DNA of 64,000 nucleotides from an uncultured Clostridia bacterium (GCA_946500295.1 CAMMVF010000008.1:1-64000); one strand, 5' to 3'; positions 39,597-48,714 are shown, numbered from the stretch's first letter. The notes: generated from the sequence alone by a model not told the origin. Made by a program: numbers and translations.

Positions 39597-40220
39597 CTAC
39601 TTCTTCATCGGCTTGACTGCCTGATGAGAAAGTTGCTGCATTGATTTAACCGCTTCGAGCGCCGATTGAGAATAATAATTACAGCTATGTTGCTCCATTA
39701 GTTTTCCCATCCGAGCATGGTCAATGTTTTCTACTGCGGTCAAAGTTTTTATTCGCTCAGCATTTTTGCCATCAGTCCAAGTGGATTTTCCATTTGTTAA
39801 ACAATCAGTTTTCACATCACTTTGGTTGTCTTTTAAAGCATAATGAATTAATTCATCCCCGTTATAATGTCTGTATAAACCCAATACTTGAATTTGTTTT
39901 TCTTCTACTGCGGTGAAGTTGTAAAATTTCTCAACCGGCTCCCCATCTTCATAAAGGGTTATACTGTCGTCAGCTCTTTCAATATCTCTTTCGACACCCA
40001 GAGTGTTTCCTTCAGCGCACCAACCCACCTGAAGTTCTTCTTGAATATCATCGAGTGCCAACTGAACAGCTTCCTTTTCGTTTTCAGCTATGATGTAATC
40101 ATTACAACTCTCACGCTCATCATTGCCATATGTCTCACAACCCTTAATTTGTTCTTGATTCATTCTCTGAAATTCTACGTTGAACATCGATATCGGTATA
40201 TTTTCGTTTAATTCATTCAT
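39597..40220 (-). CDS. Element protein with shared C-terminal GLYRHYNG...ALEAVKSMQQ domain
   Basis: C-terminus shared with 40392-41162 and 41210-42487. Confidence 0.7.
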   Translation of the reverse strand: MNELNENIPISMFNVEFQRMNQEQIKGCETYGNDERESCNDYIIAENEKEAVQLALDDIQEELQVGWCAEGNTLGVERDIERADDSITLYEDGEPVEKFYNFTAVEEKQIQVLGLYRHYNGDELIHYALKDNQSDVKTDCLTNGKSTWTDGKNAERIKTLTAVENIDHARMGKLMEQHSCNYYSQSALEAVKSMQQLSHQAVKPMKK

Positions 40221-40365
40221 AATACTTTCTCCTTTTTAAGTTATTCAAACCCATATCTTTGCCGCAATTTATACGACTTATCTATACCTCTATTTCTCAA
40301 TCTAAGCGACTGAGAAATGAAAAATATCCCATTGGTATCACGTCCTTTCTCCGGCAGAATAAAAA
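40221..40365 (-). promoter_or_regulatory. Conserved leader, copy 2
   Basis: Same layout as 39423-39570; hairpin at 40292-40318 keeps pairing on the minus-strand RNA by a G-U. Confidence 0.65.
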
Positions 40366-40385
40366 AAGCGGAACTGATTCCGCTT
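40366..40385. repeat. Dispersed palindrome copy G
   Basis: AAGCGGAAC-TG-ATTCCGCTT, one mismatch. Confidence 0.85.
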
Positions 40386-40391
40386 AAAATA

Positions 40392-41162
40392 CTACTTCTT
40401 CATCGGCTTGACCGCCCGATGAGCAAGTTGCTGCATTGATTTAACCGCCTCGAGAGCCATCTGTGCGTTGTGTCCGGGGTTAAATCCTCGTATCAGCTTC
40501 TCCATCTCTTCAATATTGATAGAGTCAACTCTCCTTAGCAACTTCAACCGTTCAGCCTGCTTGCCGTCAGCATTGGTAAAGGTGGTATAACCGCTGGTTA
40601 AGCAATCAATCTGATCAACTGTGTACCGAACATACTCGCTTCCATCAAAGGACTGATAAAGGCCTTTGATTTCAATATTCTTAGATTTATGATTGTCATT
40701 TTCTAAGGATTTTTTATATACATTAATTTCTGTTTGTTTTAAGGAATGTTGAAGCTTTAAAATTTCGTTTGCTACGTATTTTAAGCAAGAATCCAAACCG
40801 CCTAGCAAGATGAAATCTTGTGGACGCTTTTGCTGCAAATCCTGTATAATGCTGTCGCATTTTTTTATCTCTGTCCTGATCTCAAGCGCTTTTCCAGCTT
40901 GAAACAATGCAGCCGCATAACTGTAACTTATATTGGGCTTTTGCAACTCAAGCTCTCTGTGAGACGATACAATATGCCTTTTTAAAAATTCCAATGAGTC
41001 CTCAAACGATCGCTTCAGCTTTTTAGGTACTTTTACACCTAACTTTTTTACTTCCACTTGAAGTAGAAATAAGTTGGCTAAAGCTGTCTCGTATGCTTTG
41101 TTAATATCGCTGGTTTTTTCGTACACATCAAGGACACTGTTAATTTCTTGACTACTTTGCAT
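40392..41162 (-). CDS. Element protein: coiled-coil N-terminus plus shared C-terminal domain
   Basis: GLYQSFDGSEYVRYTVDQIDCLTSGYTTFTNADGKQAERLKLL...ALEAVKSMQQLAHRAVKPMKK. Confidence 0.7.
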   Translation of the reverse strand: MQSSQEINSVLDVYEKTSDINKAYETALANLFLLQVEVKKLGVKVPKKLKRSFEDSLEFLKRHIVSSHRELELQKPNISYSYAAALFQAGKALEIRTEIKKCDSIIQDLQQKRPQDFILLGGLDSCLKYVANEILKLQHSLKQTEINVYKKSLENDNHKSKNIEIKGLYQSFDGSEYVRYTVDQIDCLTSGYTTFTNADGKQAERLKLLRRVDSINIEEMEKLIRGFNPGHNAQMALEAVKSMQQLAHRAVKPMKK

Positions 41163-41180
41163 ATGTATTCCTCCTTCCTT

Positions 41181-41208
41181 ATCAAGCGGAACTGGTTCCG
41201 CTTTGATA
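41181..41208. repeat. Dispersed palindrome copy H
   Basis: ATCAAGCGGAAC-TG-GTTCCGCTTTGAT, one-base bulge. Confidence 0.85.
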
Positions 41209-41209
41209 A

Positions 41210-42487
41210 CTATTTTTTCACGGGTACAGCCTGTGGTTGTGTGTGTTGCTGCATTGACTTGACAGCCTCGAGTGCTTGCTTTGCGTTGAACCCCGGGCGA
41301 TTACGTCCAATCCGTTTTTCCATACGTTCAATATTGATCGTTTCGACCCGTTCCAGAGCTTTTATACGCTCGGCATTTTTATCGTCAGTCCAGCATTTAA
41401 CCCCGTTTGTAAGGCAATCCTCTTTGTCGCCGTTTTTCGTAGATGTATAATGTATAAATTCGTCTCCGTTGTAATGCCGGTAAAGTCCCTTAATTGAGAT
41501 CTCGCAATCATCGTCCGGAAAGATTTTTGCTGATATAGATTCAGACAGACCGGGAATAATATCTTTAAACTTGCTGCTGACATTCTCTAAGACCTTGTCA
41601 ATATTTTCAAGCTGACTGTTATTCTTGGAGTTTTGTGCTTGTTCAGACAAAAGCTCAGAATAGCTATAGAAATGTGATGACAAATGACGCATTCGCCCTT
41701 CGGTTAACTTTATACCAAAATGTGATGAAATCATAATTGCCAACGCATCAGCTTCAAATTCTATTTGACTCGTTGCTTTTGAGCTATTAATCTCGTTATG
41801 CAATATGGCATGACCGAGCTCATGTATGAGAGTAGAAAGCTTTTCGCTATCCTTAAGTAGATGATTTATCTCAATATGATTTGAAACAGGGAAAAACTGA
41901 CCTCTCAAAGATATTGATTTTAAGTCTGATTCCTTAACTGTACAGTTTAATTGTCTTTCAGAGTATCTTTTTAAACCTTCATACAGTCCAGTCTGAGATG
42001 GGTCGTTATATCCCATATCGTATAACTTGGGATAATCCTCAACCGGACAATCGGTTTGAGAAATGTCAAAAACCGTGCCGATTTTATATCTCTGCACGGT
42101 TTTAGCTTCAATTTCGTTTTTTGTGTATTCTTGCTTTAATTTCTGTGAGGCTTTGGAGAGCTGGATCCATTCGCCTGCTTTTGTATCATGTAGGTATGTA
42201 ACTTGAACAGGCACAAGTATTTTTAATCCGTGCTCTCCCCTTTTGATATTATAGCCGTGTTTCTTAAAACCCATGAAGCTATCGGTAAATGTCGCATATG
42301 GATTTTGTAGAAATATTAGCTGATTGTTTCGAGGTGAATACCGATAAAACTTACTATTGAACTTTAAAACCTCCGCAAATATCTTTGGATCGTCTTTGTA
42401 CGATTCTGCTAAAGCTTTAATCTGATTTTCAAGCTTCTCTTTTACCTCGTTTTGCTTGCTTATATATTCAGCTTTATCATAAGCCAT
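41210..42487 (-). CDS. ArdC-like antirestriction protein with zincin motif and shared C-terminal domain
   Basis: FYRYSPRNNQLIFLQNPYATFTDSFMGFKKHGYNIKRGEHGLKILVP; STLIHELGHAILH; C-terminal GLYRHYNGDEFIHY...ALEAVKSMQQ. Confidence 0.85.
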   Translation of the reverse strand: MAYDKAEYISKQNEVKEKLENQIKALAESYKDDPKIFAEVLKFNSKFYRYSPRNNQLIFLQNPYATFTDSFMGFKKHGYNIKRGEHGLKILVPVQVTYLHDTKAGEWIQLSKASQKLKQEYTKNEIEAKTVQRYKIGTVFDISQTDCPVEDYPKLYDMGYNDPSQTGLYEGLKRYSERQLNCTVKESDLKSISLRGQFFPVSNHIEINHLLKDSEKLSTLIHELGHAILHNEINSSKATSQIEFEADALAIMISSHFGIKLTEGRMRHLSSHFYSYSELLSEQAQNSKNNSQLENIDKVLENVSSKFKDIIPGLSESISAKIFPDDDCEISIKGLYRHYNGDEFIHYTSTKNGDKEDCLTNGVKCWTDDKNAERIKALERVETINIERMEKRIGRNRPGFNAKQALEAVKSMQQHTQPQAVPVKK

Positions 42488-42500
42488 ATCTGATCATCCT

Positions 42501-42713
42501 TTATTCAAAGTATTGTCTTATATGCAACTCCTCATATTTTGGCAGTTTGCGAATAGGTGTTAATTCATCCGGTGAAACTACCTCTCCTATATCAATTAGA
42601 TTGGGTTCACCTTCAAGATAATACAGTTCACCACATTCACCTTTAATGATGTATTTTCCATCACAATATCCGACAACCTCATTATCAAATACAACTTCAT
42701 CCTGAAACGCCAT
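42501..42713 (-). CDS. Small hypothetical protein (70 aa)
   Basis: MAFQDEVVFDNEVVGYCDGKYIIKGECGELYYLEGEPNLIDIGEVVSPDELTPIRKL. Confidence 0.6.
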   Translation of the reverse strand: MAFQDEVVFDNEVVGYCDGKYIIKGECGELYYLEGEPNLIDIGEVVSPDELTPIRKLPKYEELHIRQYFE

Positions 42714-42717
42714 AATC

Positions 42718-42918
42718 TCACCTCCTCCGTCTGATATAATTCTTCGTCTGTGCCTGATTGTCTCTTTGCCGTTGCTCCTCATGGCGCTTTTGAGCTTCCT
42801 CCGCCGATGGATGAGTATATTGTGCGTCGATCTTGTCGGGTCTGCCGTCAGCGTCGGTGTCTCTGTTCCACAGCTCATCAGCCGGATAAGTTTTTCTTTT
42901 TGACCTTTCGTTGTTCAT
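42718..42918 (-). CDS. Small hypothetical basic protein (66 aa)
   Basis: MNNERSKRKTYPADELWNRDTDADGRPDKIDAQYTHPSAEEAQKRHEEQ. Confidence 0.6.
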   Translation of the reverse strand: MNNERSKRKTYPADELWNRDTDADGRPDKIDAQYTHPSAEEAQKRHEEQRQRDNQAQTKNYIRRRR

Positions 42919-42933
42919 AATAATCTTTCCTCC

Positions 42934-44799
42934 TTATAGCTTGATACCTTGTACGTCTTGTTTCTGTTGCGATTGCGAGCTGACAATGGAATTAATCCTC
43001 TCTCTGTCCTTTGGAAGATAAACAATATTGAATTTATCCTCCTTAGCGAAAAACGCAAACTCAATGTCACGAGATTTTAAGACCTCGCTCAGCTCGTCCT
43101 CTGTTATCACTCGATAACAGAGCTTAACTCCCTGCTTCTTTGCAGTCTCTTTCAGCTGCAAATTCTTCGCCTTGTTTTGCCGTATCACCTCCGGTGTTTT
43201 GTATGGATATATAACATTCAGGATTTTGCTCCTGATGTTTTCATTAAAGGCTATGTTGTATTTGTCGTCAGCCTTTTCAAAAACAGCTATGTCAGTCAAA
43301 TTCCAAATATGGCTGTCTTTTATTTTTTGAAGCCCGGTTTTATCCAGAACTAAAAATCCCGGCTTGCCGTTTTTCTTTATTCTCTTGTATTTCAGCGAGT
43401 TTTCCTTCTCCTCGACTACGCCGGAAAAATAGTTAGCCCTGACTCCAAGAGCCAGGGCGAGCTTTTCAATATTGTGTTTTTTTATCGTAACCTCCGCCGT
43501 GCCGGTGCTGTAATTTACCTTAGCACAGTAGAAGAACTCTTTATTGCAAAGCAAAGGAAGCTGATGTGCATAAATTCTTATTTTAATATTTTCTCCGGGC
43601 AGACTGTTTAACTGCTGGACGCATACATTACCAATATGGGTATATCTTTTTTCTTCTGAGGGGATTCGGTACGCCTTGTACTTCCTTCTGTCAAACGAAT
43701 ATCGAGAGCAAAATATTTTTCGGTTGCGGGAAAATAAAAGCAAATGCAAAATAGCTATCACTATCCGCGATATTATTCCGGCGGAATTAATCCTGCTTTT
43801 ATTTTGCTGATTCTGCGCCATAGAAAAACTCTGAGATAAAGCTTTTGATTGTTTTAAAATTATTGGAACTCTTACGCTGTTGTACTGAGGAGGATGCGAA
43901 GCAAAATATTCAGATTCAGCTTTTTGGCTTTGTTTGACCAAATTTTGTTGATTTCTATTTTCGACTGCTGTGCGTTTGATTTTTACTTCATCAGCAATCA
44001 GCTCGTGGTCGATTTTAAATCTCTTAACTATGTTGTCCTGCTCGAACAATTCTCCGGCTTCTTTGGCGAGAGTATTTAAACGAATACATTTTTTTACGCC
44101 CTCCTTTTGTGCTGTTATATTTTTACCTGAATAATTAATTTGGAAATTTTTAGATTTTAAAAATTCGGTAAATGATTTTTGATTTTTTATTTCCGGATTT
44201 TCAATAGCCGCCTTTAAAGCAACTGCAAGCTCTACCTTCCACGAGTTTTTTCGTTTGGCTGTTTCTCTGGTGGCGGCGTTGATTCCCTTGTATTTCTTAT
44301 TTTCATAATCCAAACCTACAATGCTGTAATTGTATTTCTTACAAAGCTGGTCGTTCAGAGCCTGAAGCTTGGATAAGGATTTTTTGTTATCAGGAAATTT
44401 TTTTCCACTAACAAGACTTACGTTGTTTACAATAAAGTGAGTATGAAGGTGATCACGATCTGTATGAGTAGCAATGATTACCTGATAATCCGCCCAAGCC
44501 TTTTTTGCAAACTCCAAAGCAAAATTATGCGCTTGCTCGGGTGTTATTTTTTCATCTTTCGGAAACGACTGTGTGTAGTGATGGCAAATGATTCCGCTGT
44601 CCTTTTCATGTGCCTTGCGGATATTTTGAAATTCGCTAACAAGCTGATAGGTTGTACCGTCACAGCAATTTAAGTAAGCAACCTTATATGCTTTTTTCTC
44701 CTGACGGATATAGTCTATTGCTTTTGCACAGTGTGAGGTTGTTTTTATTTTTCCTCTGCCTCCGCCGTTTTTATTTCCGACGGATTTTATCACCGACAT
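42934..44799 (-). CDS. Relaxase (MobP-like Relaxase domain)
   Basis: KTTSHCAKAIDYIRQEKKA; HHYTQSFPKDEKITPEQAHNFALEFAKKAWADYQVIIATHTDRDHLHTHFIVNNVS (HxxxHxH). Confidence 0.92.
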   Translation of the reverse strand: MSVIKSVGNKNGGGRGKIKTTSHCAKAIDYIRQEKKAYKVAYLNCCDGTTYQLVSEFQNIRKAHEKDSGIICHHYTQSFPKDEKITPEQAHNFALEFAKKAWADYQVIIATHTDRDHLHTHFIVNNVSLVSGKKFPDNKKSLSKLQALNDQLCKKYNYSIVGLDYENKKYKGINAATRETAKRKNSWKVELAVALKAAIENPEIKNQKSFTEFLKSKNFQINYSGKNITAQKEGVKKCIRLNTLAKEAGELFEQDNIVKRFKIDHELIADEVKIKRTAVENRNQQNLVKQSQKAESEYFASHPPQYNSVRVPIILKQSKALSQSFSMAQNQQNKSRINSAGIISRIVIAILHLLLFSRNRKIFCSRYSFDRRKYKAYRIPSEEKRYTHIGNVCVQQLNSLPGENIKIRIYAHQLPLLCNKEFFYCAKVNYSTGTAEVTIKKHNIEKLALALGVRANYFSGVVEEKENSLKYKRIKKNGKPGFLVLDKTGLQKIKDSHIWNLTDIAVFEKADDKYNIAFNENIRSKILNVIYPYKTPEVIRQNKAKNLQLKETAKKQGVKLCYRVITEDELSEVLKSRDIEFAFFAKEDKFNIVYLPKDRERINSIVSSQSQQKQDVQGIKL

Positions 44800-44801
44800 T
44801 T

Positions 44802-45242
44802 TTACTCACCGTCCTGCTTCTCCTGTTTATTTAAAACCTCATAAAGCAAGCTTTCAATTTCATCCAAATGATATCTTATTGTATCGGGCGAGTGTGGGAG
44901 GGGTGTTGGCTCGGATGCAAAAACAAAGTTCATCATTGCTTCCATTTTTTTATTGAGATACTCCATTTGTCGTTCAACCGCTTCAATTTGATTTTTAGAA
45001 ACGCTGCGCTCGGAATTTGCAACTCTGGCAATCTGGTTTATGTTATTGCCGATTCGGTTAATTTCAATCAAAAGCCTGACAATCGGCTCGGGGTTAATCA
45101 GTCTTTTTCTCTCCGATATTGTTAAAATGTATTTTGATATGCTCATTCCCGCAGCCTTAGCTCTTTCGGAAATCAGCTTTTTCTCATCATCTGTCACTCG
45201 AAAAATTATGTTTGTGGTTTTGTTTTTTTCATTTTTGCTCAA
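44802..45242 (-). CDS. mobC: MobC-like relaxosome accessory protein
   Basis: IIFRVTDDEKKLISERAKAAGMSISKYIL...LLIEINRIGNNINQIARVANSERSV. Confidence 0.85.
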   Translation of the reverse strand: MSKNEKNKTTNIIFRVTDDEKKLISERAKAAGMSISKYILTISERKRLINPEPIVRLLIEINRIGNNINQIARVANSERSVSKNQIEAVERQMEYLNKKMEAMMNFVFASEPTPLPHSPDTIRYHLDEIESLLYEVLNKQEKQDGE

Positions 45243-45284
45243 TTTAAGTTCACCTCTTTTTAAATTTATTTTCTGTAGGCTTCA

Positions 45285-45395
45285 TCCTCCCACGAACCGC
45301 TTTGCGGTGAGTGGGAAGGATGGCAAGCACAGATTTTGTATATACAAACACAGTTTGTATATACAAAATCGGCTTGCTAGGGAAAACCCCTAGAA
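45285..45395. other. Candidate oriT region
   Basis: 17-bp perfect inverted repeat 45332-45348/45354-45370 nested in GCAAGC/GCTTGC (45323-45328/45372-45377), CCCAC..CCGC-ttt-GCGG..GTGGG hairpin and CTAGGG-aaaa-CCCCTAG, directly upstream of mobC/relaxase. Confidence 0.65.
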
Positions 45396-45408
45396 CCCCA
45401 AATCACTG

Positions 45409-45539
45409 CGTTCAGCAAAAAGTAAATTTAATTTTTAAAACTGTAAAAAATCATTTTTAAAAAATGAAATTTTCCAATATTTAAATCTTAATTTGCAAAA
45501 ATGCAAATTTCCGATTTTTAACTTACTCTTTACTGAACG
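45409..45539. repeat. AT-rich segment bounded by an imperfect 20-bp inverted repeat
   Basis: CGTTCAGcaAAAAGTAAATT (45409-45428) vs AACTTACTCTTTACTGAACG (45520-45539). Confidence 0.6.
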
Positions 45540-45600
45540 AGTAAATTTGAAGTTTTATTTTTCCAATAAAAAAAGACCAACAGAAAAAGAATTAATAAAA

Positions 45601-45858
45601 TTACTCATTCTCTTGTTGGTCTTGTGAATTTTGCGACATCGCCGCCTCGAGAATTTTTTCAAATTCTGAAGCCGTGGTTATATTTTTCTCATCTATAATT
45701 TTTAGGATTTTTTGTTTTTCCTCCTTTTGCTGTTTCGCTTTAAGCGCTCTGATTTTTTGCTTGAGTGATTTTATTTTAGATTTCGCTTTTTCAATAGCTT
45801 CCTCGTGTTGTAGAATTTTAAGCTCACAGGCTTCTATTTCTTTTAGATAGTCTTTCAT
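45601..45858 (-). CDS. Small coiled-coil protein
   Basis: CELKILQHEEAIEKAKSKIKSLKQKIRALKAKQQKEEKQ; terminator stem AAGACCAACA/TGTTGGTCTT brackets the stop codon. Confidence 0.65.
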   Translation of the reverse strand: MKDYLKEIEACELKILQHEEAIEKAKSKIKSLKQKIRALKAKQQKEEKQKILKIIDEKNITTASEFEKILEAAMSQNSQDQQENE

Positions 45859-45870
45859 AAAATCACCCGG

Positions 45871-46290
45871 TTAATTTTCATCATCTAAATAAACGTCAAG
45901 GGGAGGGGCTGCGTCGTCATCTGGAATAGGAATTTTTTCTGCGGGAACAGCAGTTGATGATTTTTTAGCTCCGGCAAAATACACCTGCTCGACATTGATG
46001 AAAACGGATTTCCTTTTGTTATTATCCTTATCAGTATAAATGCTGGTTTTTAATTCGCCTTTAATGATAAGCTCCTGTCCCTTTTCAAAATGATTTGAAA
46101 TTAATTCCGCCGTGCCTCTCCATGCGATGCAATCAAAAAAATCACAACCATAACTTCCGTCCGGTTCTTTGTAATTTCTTTGACAGGCGATTGAAAATCT
46201 CAAAAACTTAATTTCCTTATCATCTGTCTTTTTAATTTGAAGAGTCGGACTCTGAGTCAGTCTCCCCGACATGGTTATTACGTTCAGCAT
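45871..46290 (-). CDS. ssb: Single-stranded DNA-binding protein
   Basis: MLNVITMSGRLTQSPTLQIKKTDDKEIKFLRFSIACQRNYKEPDGSYGCDFFDCIAWRGTAELISNHFEKGQELIIKGEL. Confidence 0.93.
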   Translation of the reverse strand: MLNVITMSGRLTQSPTLQIKKTDDKEIKFLRFSIACQRNYKEPDGSYGCDFFDCIAWRGTAELISNHFEKGQELIIKGELKTSIYTDKDNNKRKSVFINVEQVYFAGAKKSSTAVPAEKIPIPDDDAAPPLDVYLDDEN

Positions 46291-46552
46291 TTTTTATCTC
46301 TCCTTTTGCCTTTAAGTATTTTTCAAAAAATTCAGCTTCACTTATTTCAAATGCGTTGCTTAACAATTCAATAATCTCAAGTTTTGGACAACAATGACTT
46401 CTCTCCCAATATGTATAGGTAGCACGATTAACTCCTATCTTTTCGGCTACGCTCTCCTGACTGAGATATCTTTCCTTCCTTAGAGCATATAATGTTTTGG
46501 CTATAGCTTTGTTAGAAATATTATTATTTGCTTTTCTTTTAATGGGTCTCAT
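46232..46552 (-). CDS. XRE-family HTH regulator
   Basis: LRKERYLSQESVAEKIGVNRATYTYWERSHCCPKLEIIELLSNAFEIS. Confidence 0.85.
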   Translation of the reverse strand: MRPIKRKANNNISNKAIAKTLYALRKERYLSQESVAEKIGVNRATYTYWERSHCCPKLEIIELLSNAFEISEAEFFEKYLKAKGEIKNAERNNHVGETDSESDSSN

Positions 46553-46574
46553 CTCCTACATTGAATTTTTGTTT

Positions 46575-46826
46575 TCAAAACGATAGATAAGCTTTTACTA
46601 TCACCTCCTCAAAATATTTTCTTGTATCTGAATTTAGCAGAACAATTAGCTCAGGGCTTTGCTTGCTTCTTTGAGGAAAAGCTACATGGTATTTCTCAGC
46701 AGTTTTTATTATCTTAATATCCTTAATTAAAAGCGAGTTTTCTACTGTAATATCTGCATACGCTTTTAATCTTGGCAAGCCCTCAACTAATCGGATTCTT
46801 ACATCGGTTATCTTTGGAATTTGCAA
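46575..46826 (-). CDS. SpoVG-family protein
   Basis: ITDVRIRLVEGLPRLKAYADITVENSLLIKDIKIIKTAEKYHVAFPQRSKQSPELIVLLNSDTRKYFEEVIVKAYLSF. Confidence 0.8.
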   Translation of the reverse strand: MQIPKITDVRIRLVEGLPRLKAYADITVENSLLIKDIKIIKTAEKYHVAFPQRSKQSPELIVLLNSDTRKYFEEVIVKAYLSF

Positions 46827-47921
46827 TTAATCCGCCTCCTTAGATGTGAGGGTGCATTTTAGAAAATTTAGAATTTCATCATGCTTCATTTGATTTACTA
46901 ATCGGCGGGAACGGATCAGATTGCGAACACATTCATCCACTTCTGTATAGGTGAATTTTTCAGTTTCACCATTTGAAGAAACTGAAACGTCTGAATTGTC
47001 AAGCTCACAGGAAAAATTAAATTTATGTAATTCACGATGTCCGCTGGGGGGCTTGAGAAAATCTTTTCCTGCTTCCTTTGGAGTGGGCAGCATACGAAGA
47101 TAGAAAAGCATTAATTCCTCGTGGTTATACATTTCAGGAATTGCACTCTCAAGCAATTTATATCTTTCGATATCATTGCTTTGATCTTTTGAGTTTTCTG
47201 CTGCTTCATTTGCGTTATCGTTACTACTGCCATCGTAAACCTCAAATTCAGTCTCAGCTGTATTATTATCTTCAGCCGTTCGTTCTTGTATGTTAGTTTC
47301 GGCTTCGTCATTCTGATGAGCGAGCTTGTATGCGGAATTGATTGAGACAGAGCCGTCTTCTACCGATCTTTGAATTACGGGATCAAGCTGTGCAATGCTG
47401 TCGTATTTTCTTACCTGACGTTCAGAAACATGAAGCATATTTGCGATGTTTTTCTGTAATCCTCCTGTGAGCTTACCCTCGTCTCTAAGCTTCTGTAAAA
47501 GCTCCCTGACTCGCTTATAAAAGCTGAATTTCTGAGCTGAGGTGTATTCCCTTGTCTCAAGATTTGCTTCATGCAGCCTTAATTCAGCTTGTACGGCTTC
47601 CAGTCCATCGTAAACCACACAGGGCACAGTTTTCCATTTGAGCCGTGAAATCGCCTTGTAGCGTCGTTCTCCGCTTATCAAATGATACTTGCCATCGCTG
47701 TCCTTATTCACACACAGCGGCTCTATCAGCCCGTAGGCTTCAATGCTTTGAGCGAGCCGGTCTATGGTCTCGTCATCATCATTCTCGTTATACGGATTAA
47801 ACTCTGCTGTTACGATGTCCTCAAGCGGAACCAGTTCCTGTCTGCTCGTGTTTTTAAGCTCAGATACCGATTCGGAGGCGGCTGAAAAGGCAGAGTTGAG
47901 ATTTTCTAAATTAATAGCCAT
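46827..47921 (-). CDS. parB: ParB-family partition protein
   Basis: LVPLEDIVTAEFNPYNENDDDETIDRLAQSIEAYGLIEPLCVNKDSDGKYHLISGERRYKAISRL; ANLETREYTSAQK. Confidence 0.92.
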   Translation of the reverse strand: MAINLENLNSAFSAASESVSELKNTSRQELVPLEDIVTAEFNPYNENDDDETIDRLAQSIEAYGLIEPLCVNKDSDGKYHLISGERRYKAISRLKWKTVPCVVYDGLEAVQAELRLHEANLETREYTSAQKFSFYKRVRELLQKLRDEGKLTGGLQKNIANMLHVSERQVRKYDSIAQLDPVIQRSVEDGSVSINSAYKLAHQNDEAETNIQERTAEDNNTAETEFEVYDGSSNDNANEAAENSKDQSNDIERYKLLESAIPEMYNHEELMLFYLRMLPTPKEAGKDFLKPPSGHRELHKFNFSCELDNSDVSVSSNGETEKFTYTEVDECVRNLIRSRRLVNQMKHDEILNFLKCTLTSKEAD

Positions 47922-47953
47922 AATTGTTCATTCCTTTCATACTTGTATATAAT

Positions 47954-48166
47954 TTAAGAAAGCAGCAGAGCTGCCAGAGCTTCGCTGCGCGAGGTGAATA
48001 CAGACTGTCCTACGGCGTTTCTGTCAACCGAGAACATGTATCCTCCGTTTAAAAATCTGACTGAAAGCTTAAGCTTATCATTTTCAAACGTCGCCTCTAC
48101 AGGCAGGATTCTTTCCTCCATCCACCAGAACCTGCCGCCCGGCGAGCGTACATAATACATTTTCAT
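47954..48166 (-). CDS. Small hypothetical protein
   Basis: MKMYYVRSPGGRFWWMEERILPVEATFENDKLKLSVRFLNGG; AGGAGA SD upstream of ATG 48166. Confidence 0.6.
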   Translation of the reverse strand: MKMYYVRSPGGRFWWMEERILPVEATFENDKLKLSVRFLNGGYMFSVDRNAVGQSVFTSRSEALAALLLS

Positions 48167-48227
48167 CTCTGTTTCATCTCCTGAATAAATTTTAATATCC
48201 TTCACATACTTCTTTCGAGGTGATACC

Positions 48228-48398
48228 ATGAATGAACTACCTTTGGGTTTCGGTATGTCATTAGCTCAACATCCTGCTGCAATGGAAAAGTTTGCAAAAA
48301 TGTCAGATGAGCAAAAGTCCGAAATTCTCTCAGAAATCCATAACATCAATTCAAAAGAAGAAATGCAGGCATTTGTATCTAAACTCGCTCATTATTAG
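48228..48398 (+). CDS. 56-aa small protein, rare + strand gene within the element
   Basis: GAGGTG SD; MNELPLGFGMSLAQHPAAMEKFAKMSDEQKSEILSEIHNINSKEEMQAFVSKLAHY; not in ORF track. Confidence 0.6.
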   Translation: MNELPLGFGMSLAQHPAAMEKFAKMSDEQKSEILSEIHNINSKEEMQAFVSKLAHY

Positions 48399-48420
48399 TG
48401 GGCGAGTTTCTTCATATGTA

Positions 48421-48714
48421 TCACTTTTCCTCAGCAATCACGATAGCGTTGTATATGACTATACGCTTTCCATTTAGGTCAAACAAAACCTTACCAGAAT
48501 ACTCTCCATCTTCGATATCGGTTTTGCCTTCGTAACTTTTAAGCACATTCCCGGTATTGTCATAAACCGTGATAACACGCTCAAGGCCACCGGTTAAATC
48601 AGACTGTACTGTTTTTATTTCACGACTGCAACTCTCACATCCGGTTAAAGCTGTCGCTATTATGGTAATGATTGCCGCTAAAATTACTATTACAAACATT
48701 CTTTTTCTTGACAT
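48421..48714 (-). CDS. Putative lipoprotein
   Basis: MSRKRMFVIVILAAIITIIATALTGCESC lipobox. Confidence 0.7.
   Translation of the reverse strand: MSRKRMFVIVILAAIITIIATALTGCESCSREIKTVQSDLTGGLERVITVYDNTGNVLKSYEGKTDIEDGEYSGKVLFDLNGKRIVIYNAIVIAEEK

Noticed and set aside
47822-47840. GGAACCAGTTCC core inside parB resembling the dispersed palindrome
   Set aside because: Arms do not extend (CGGAACCAGTTCCTG) and the codons encode the common ParB ELVPLED motif, so chance is likely.
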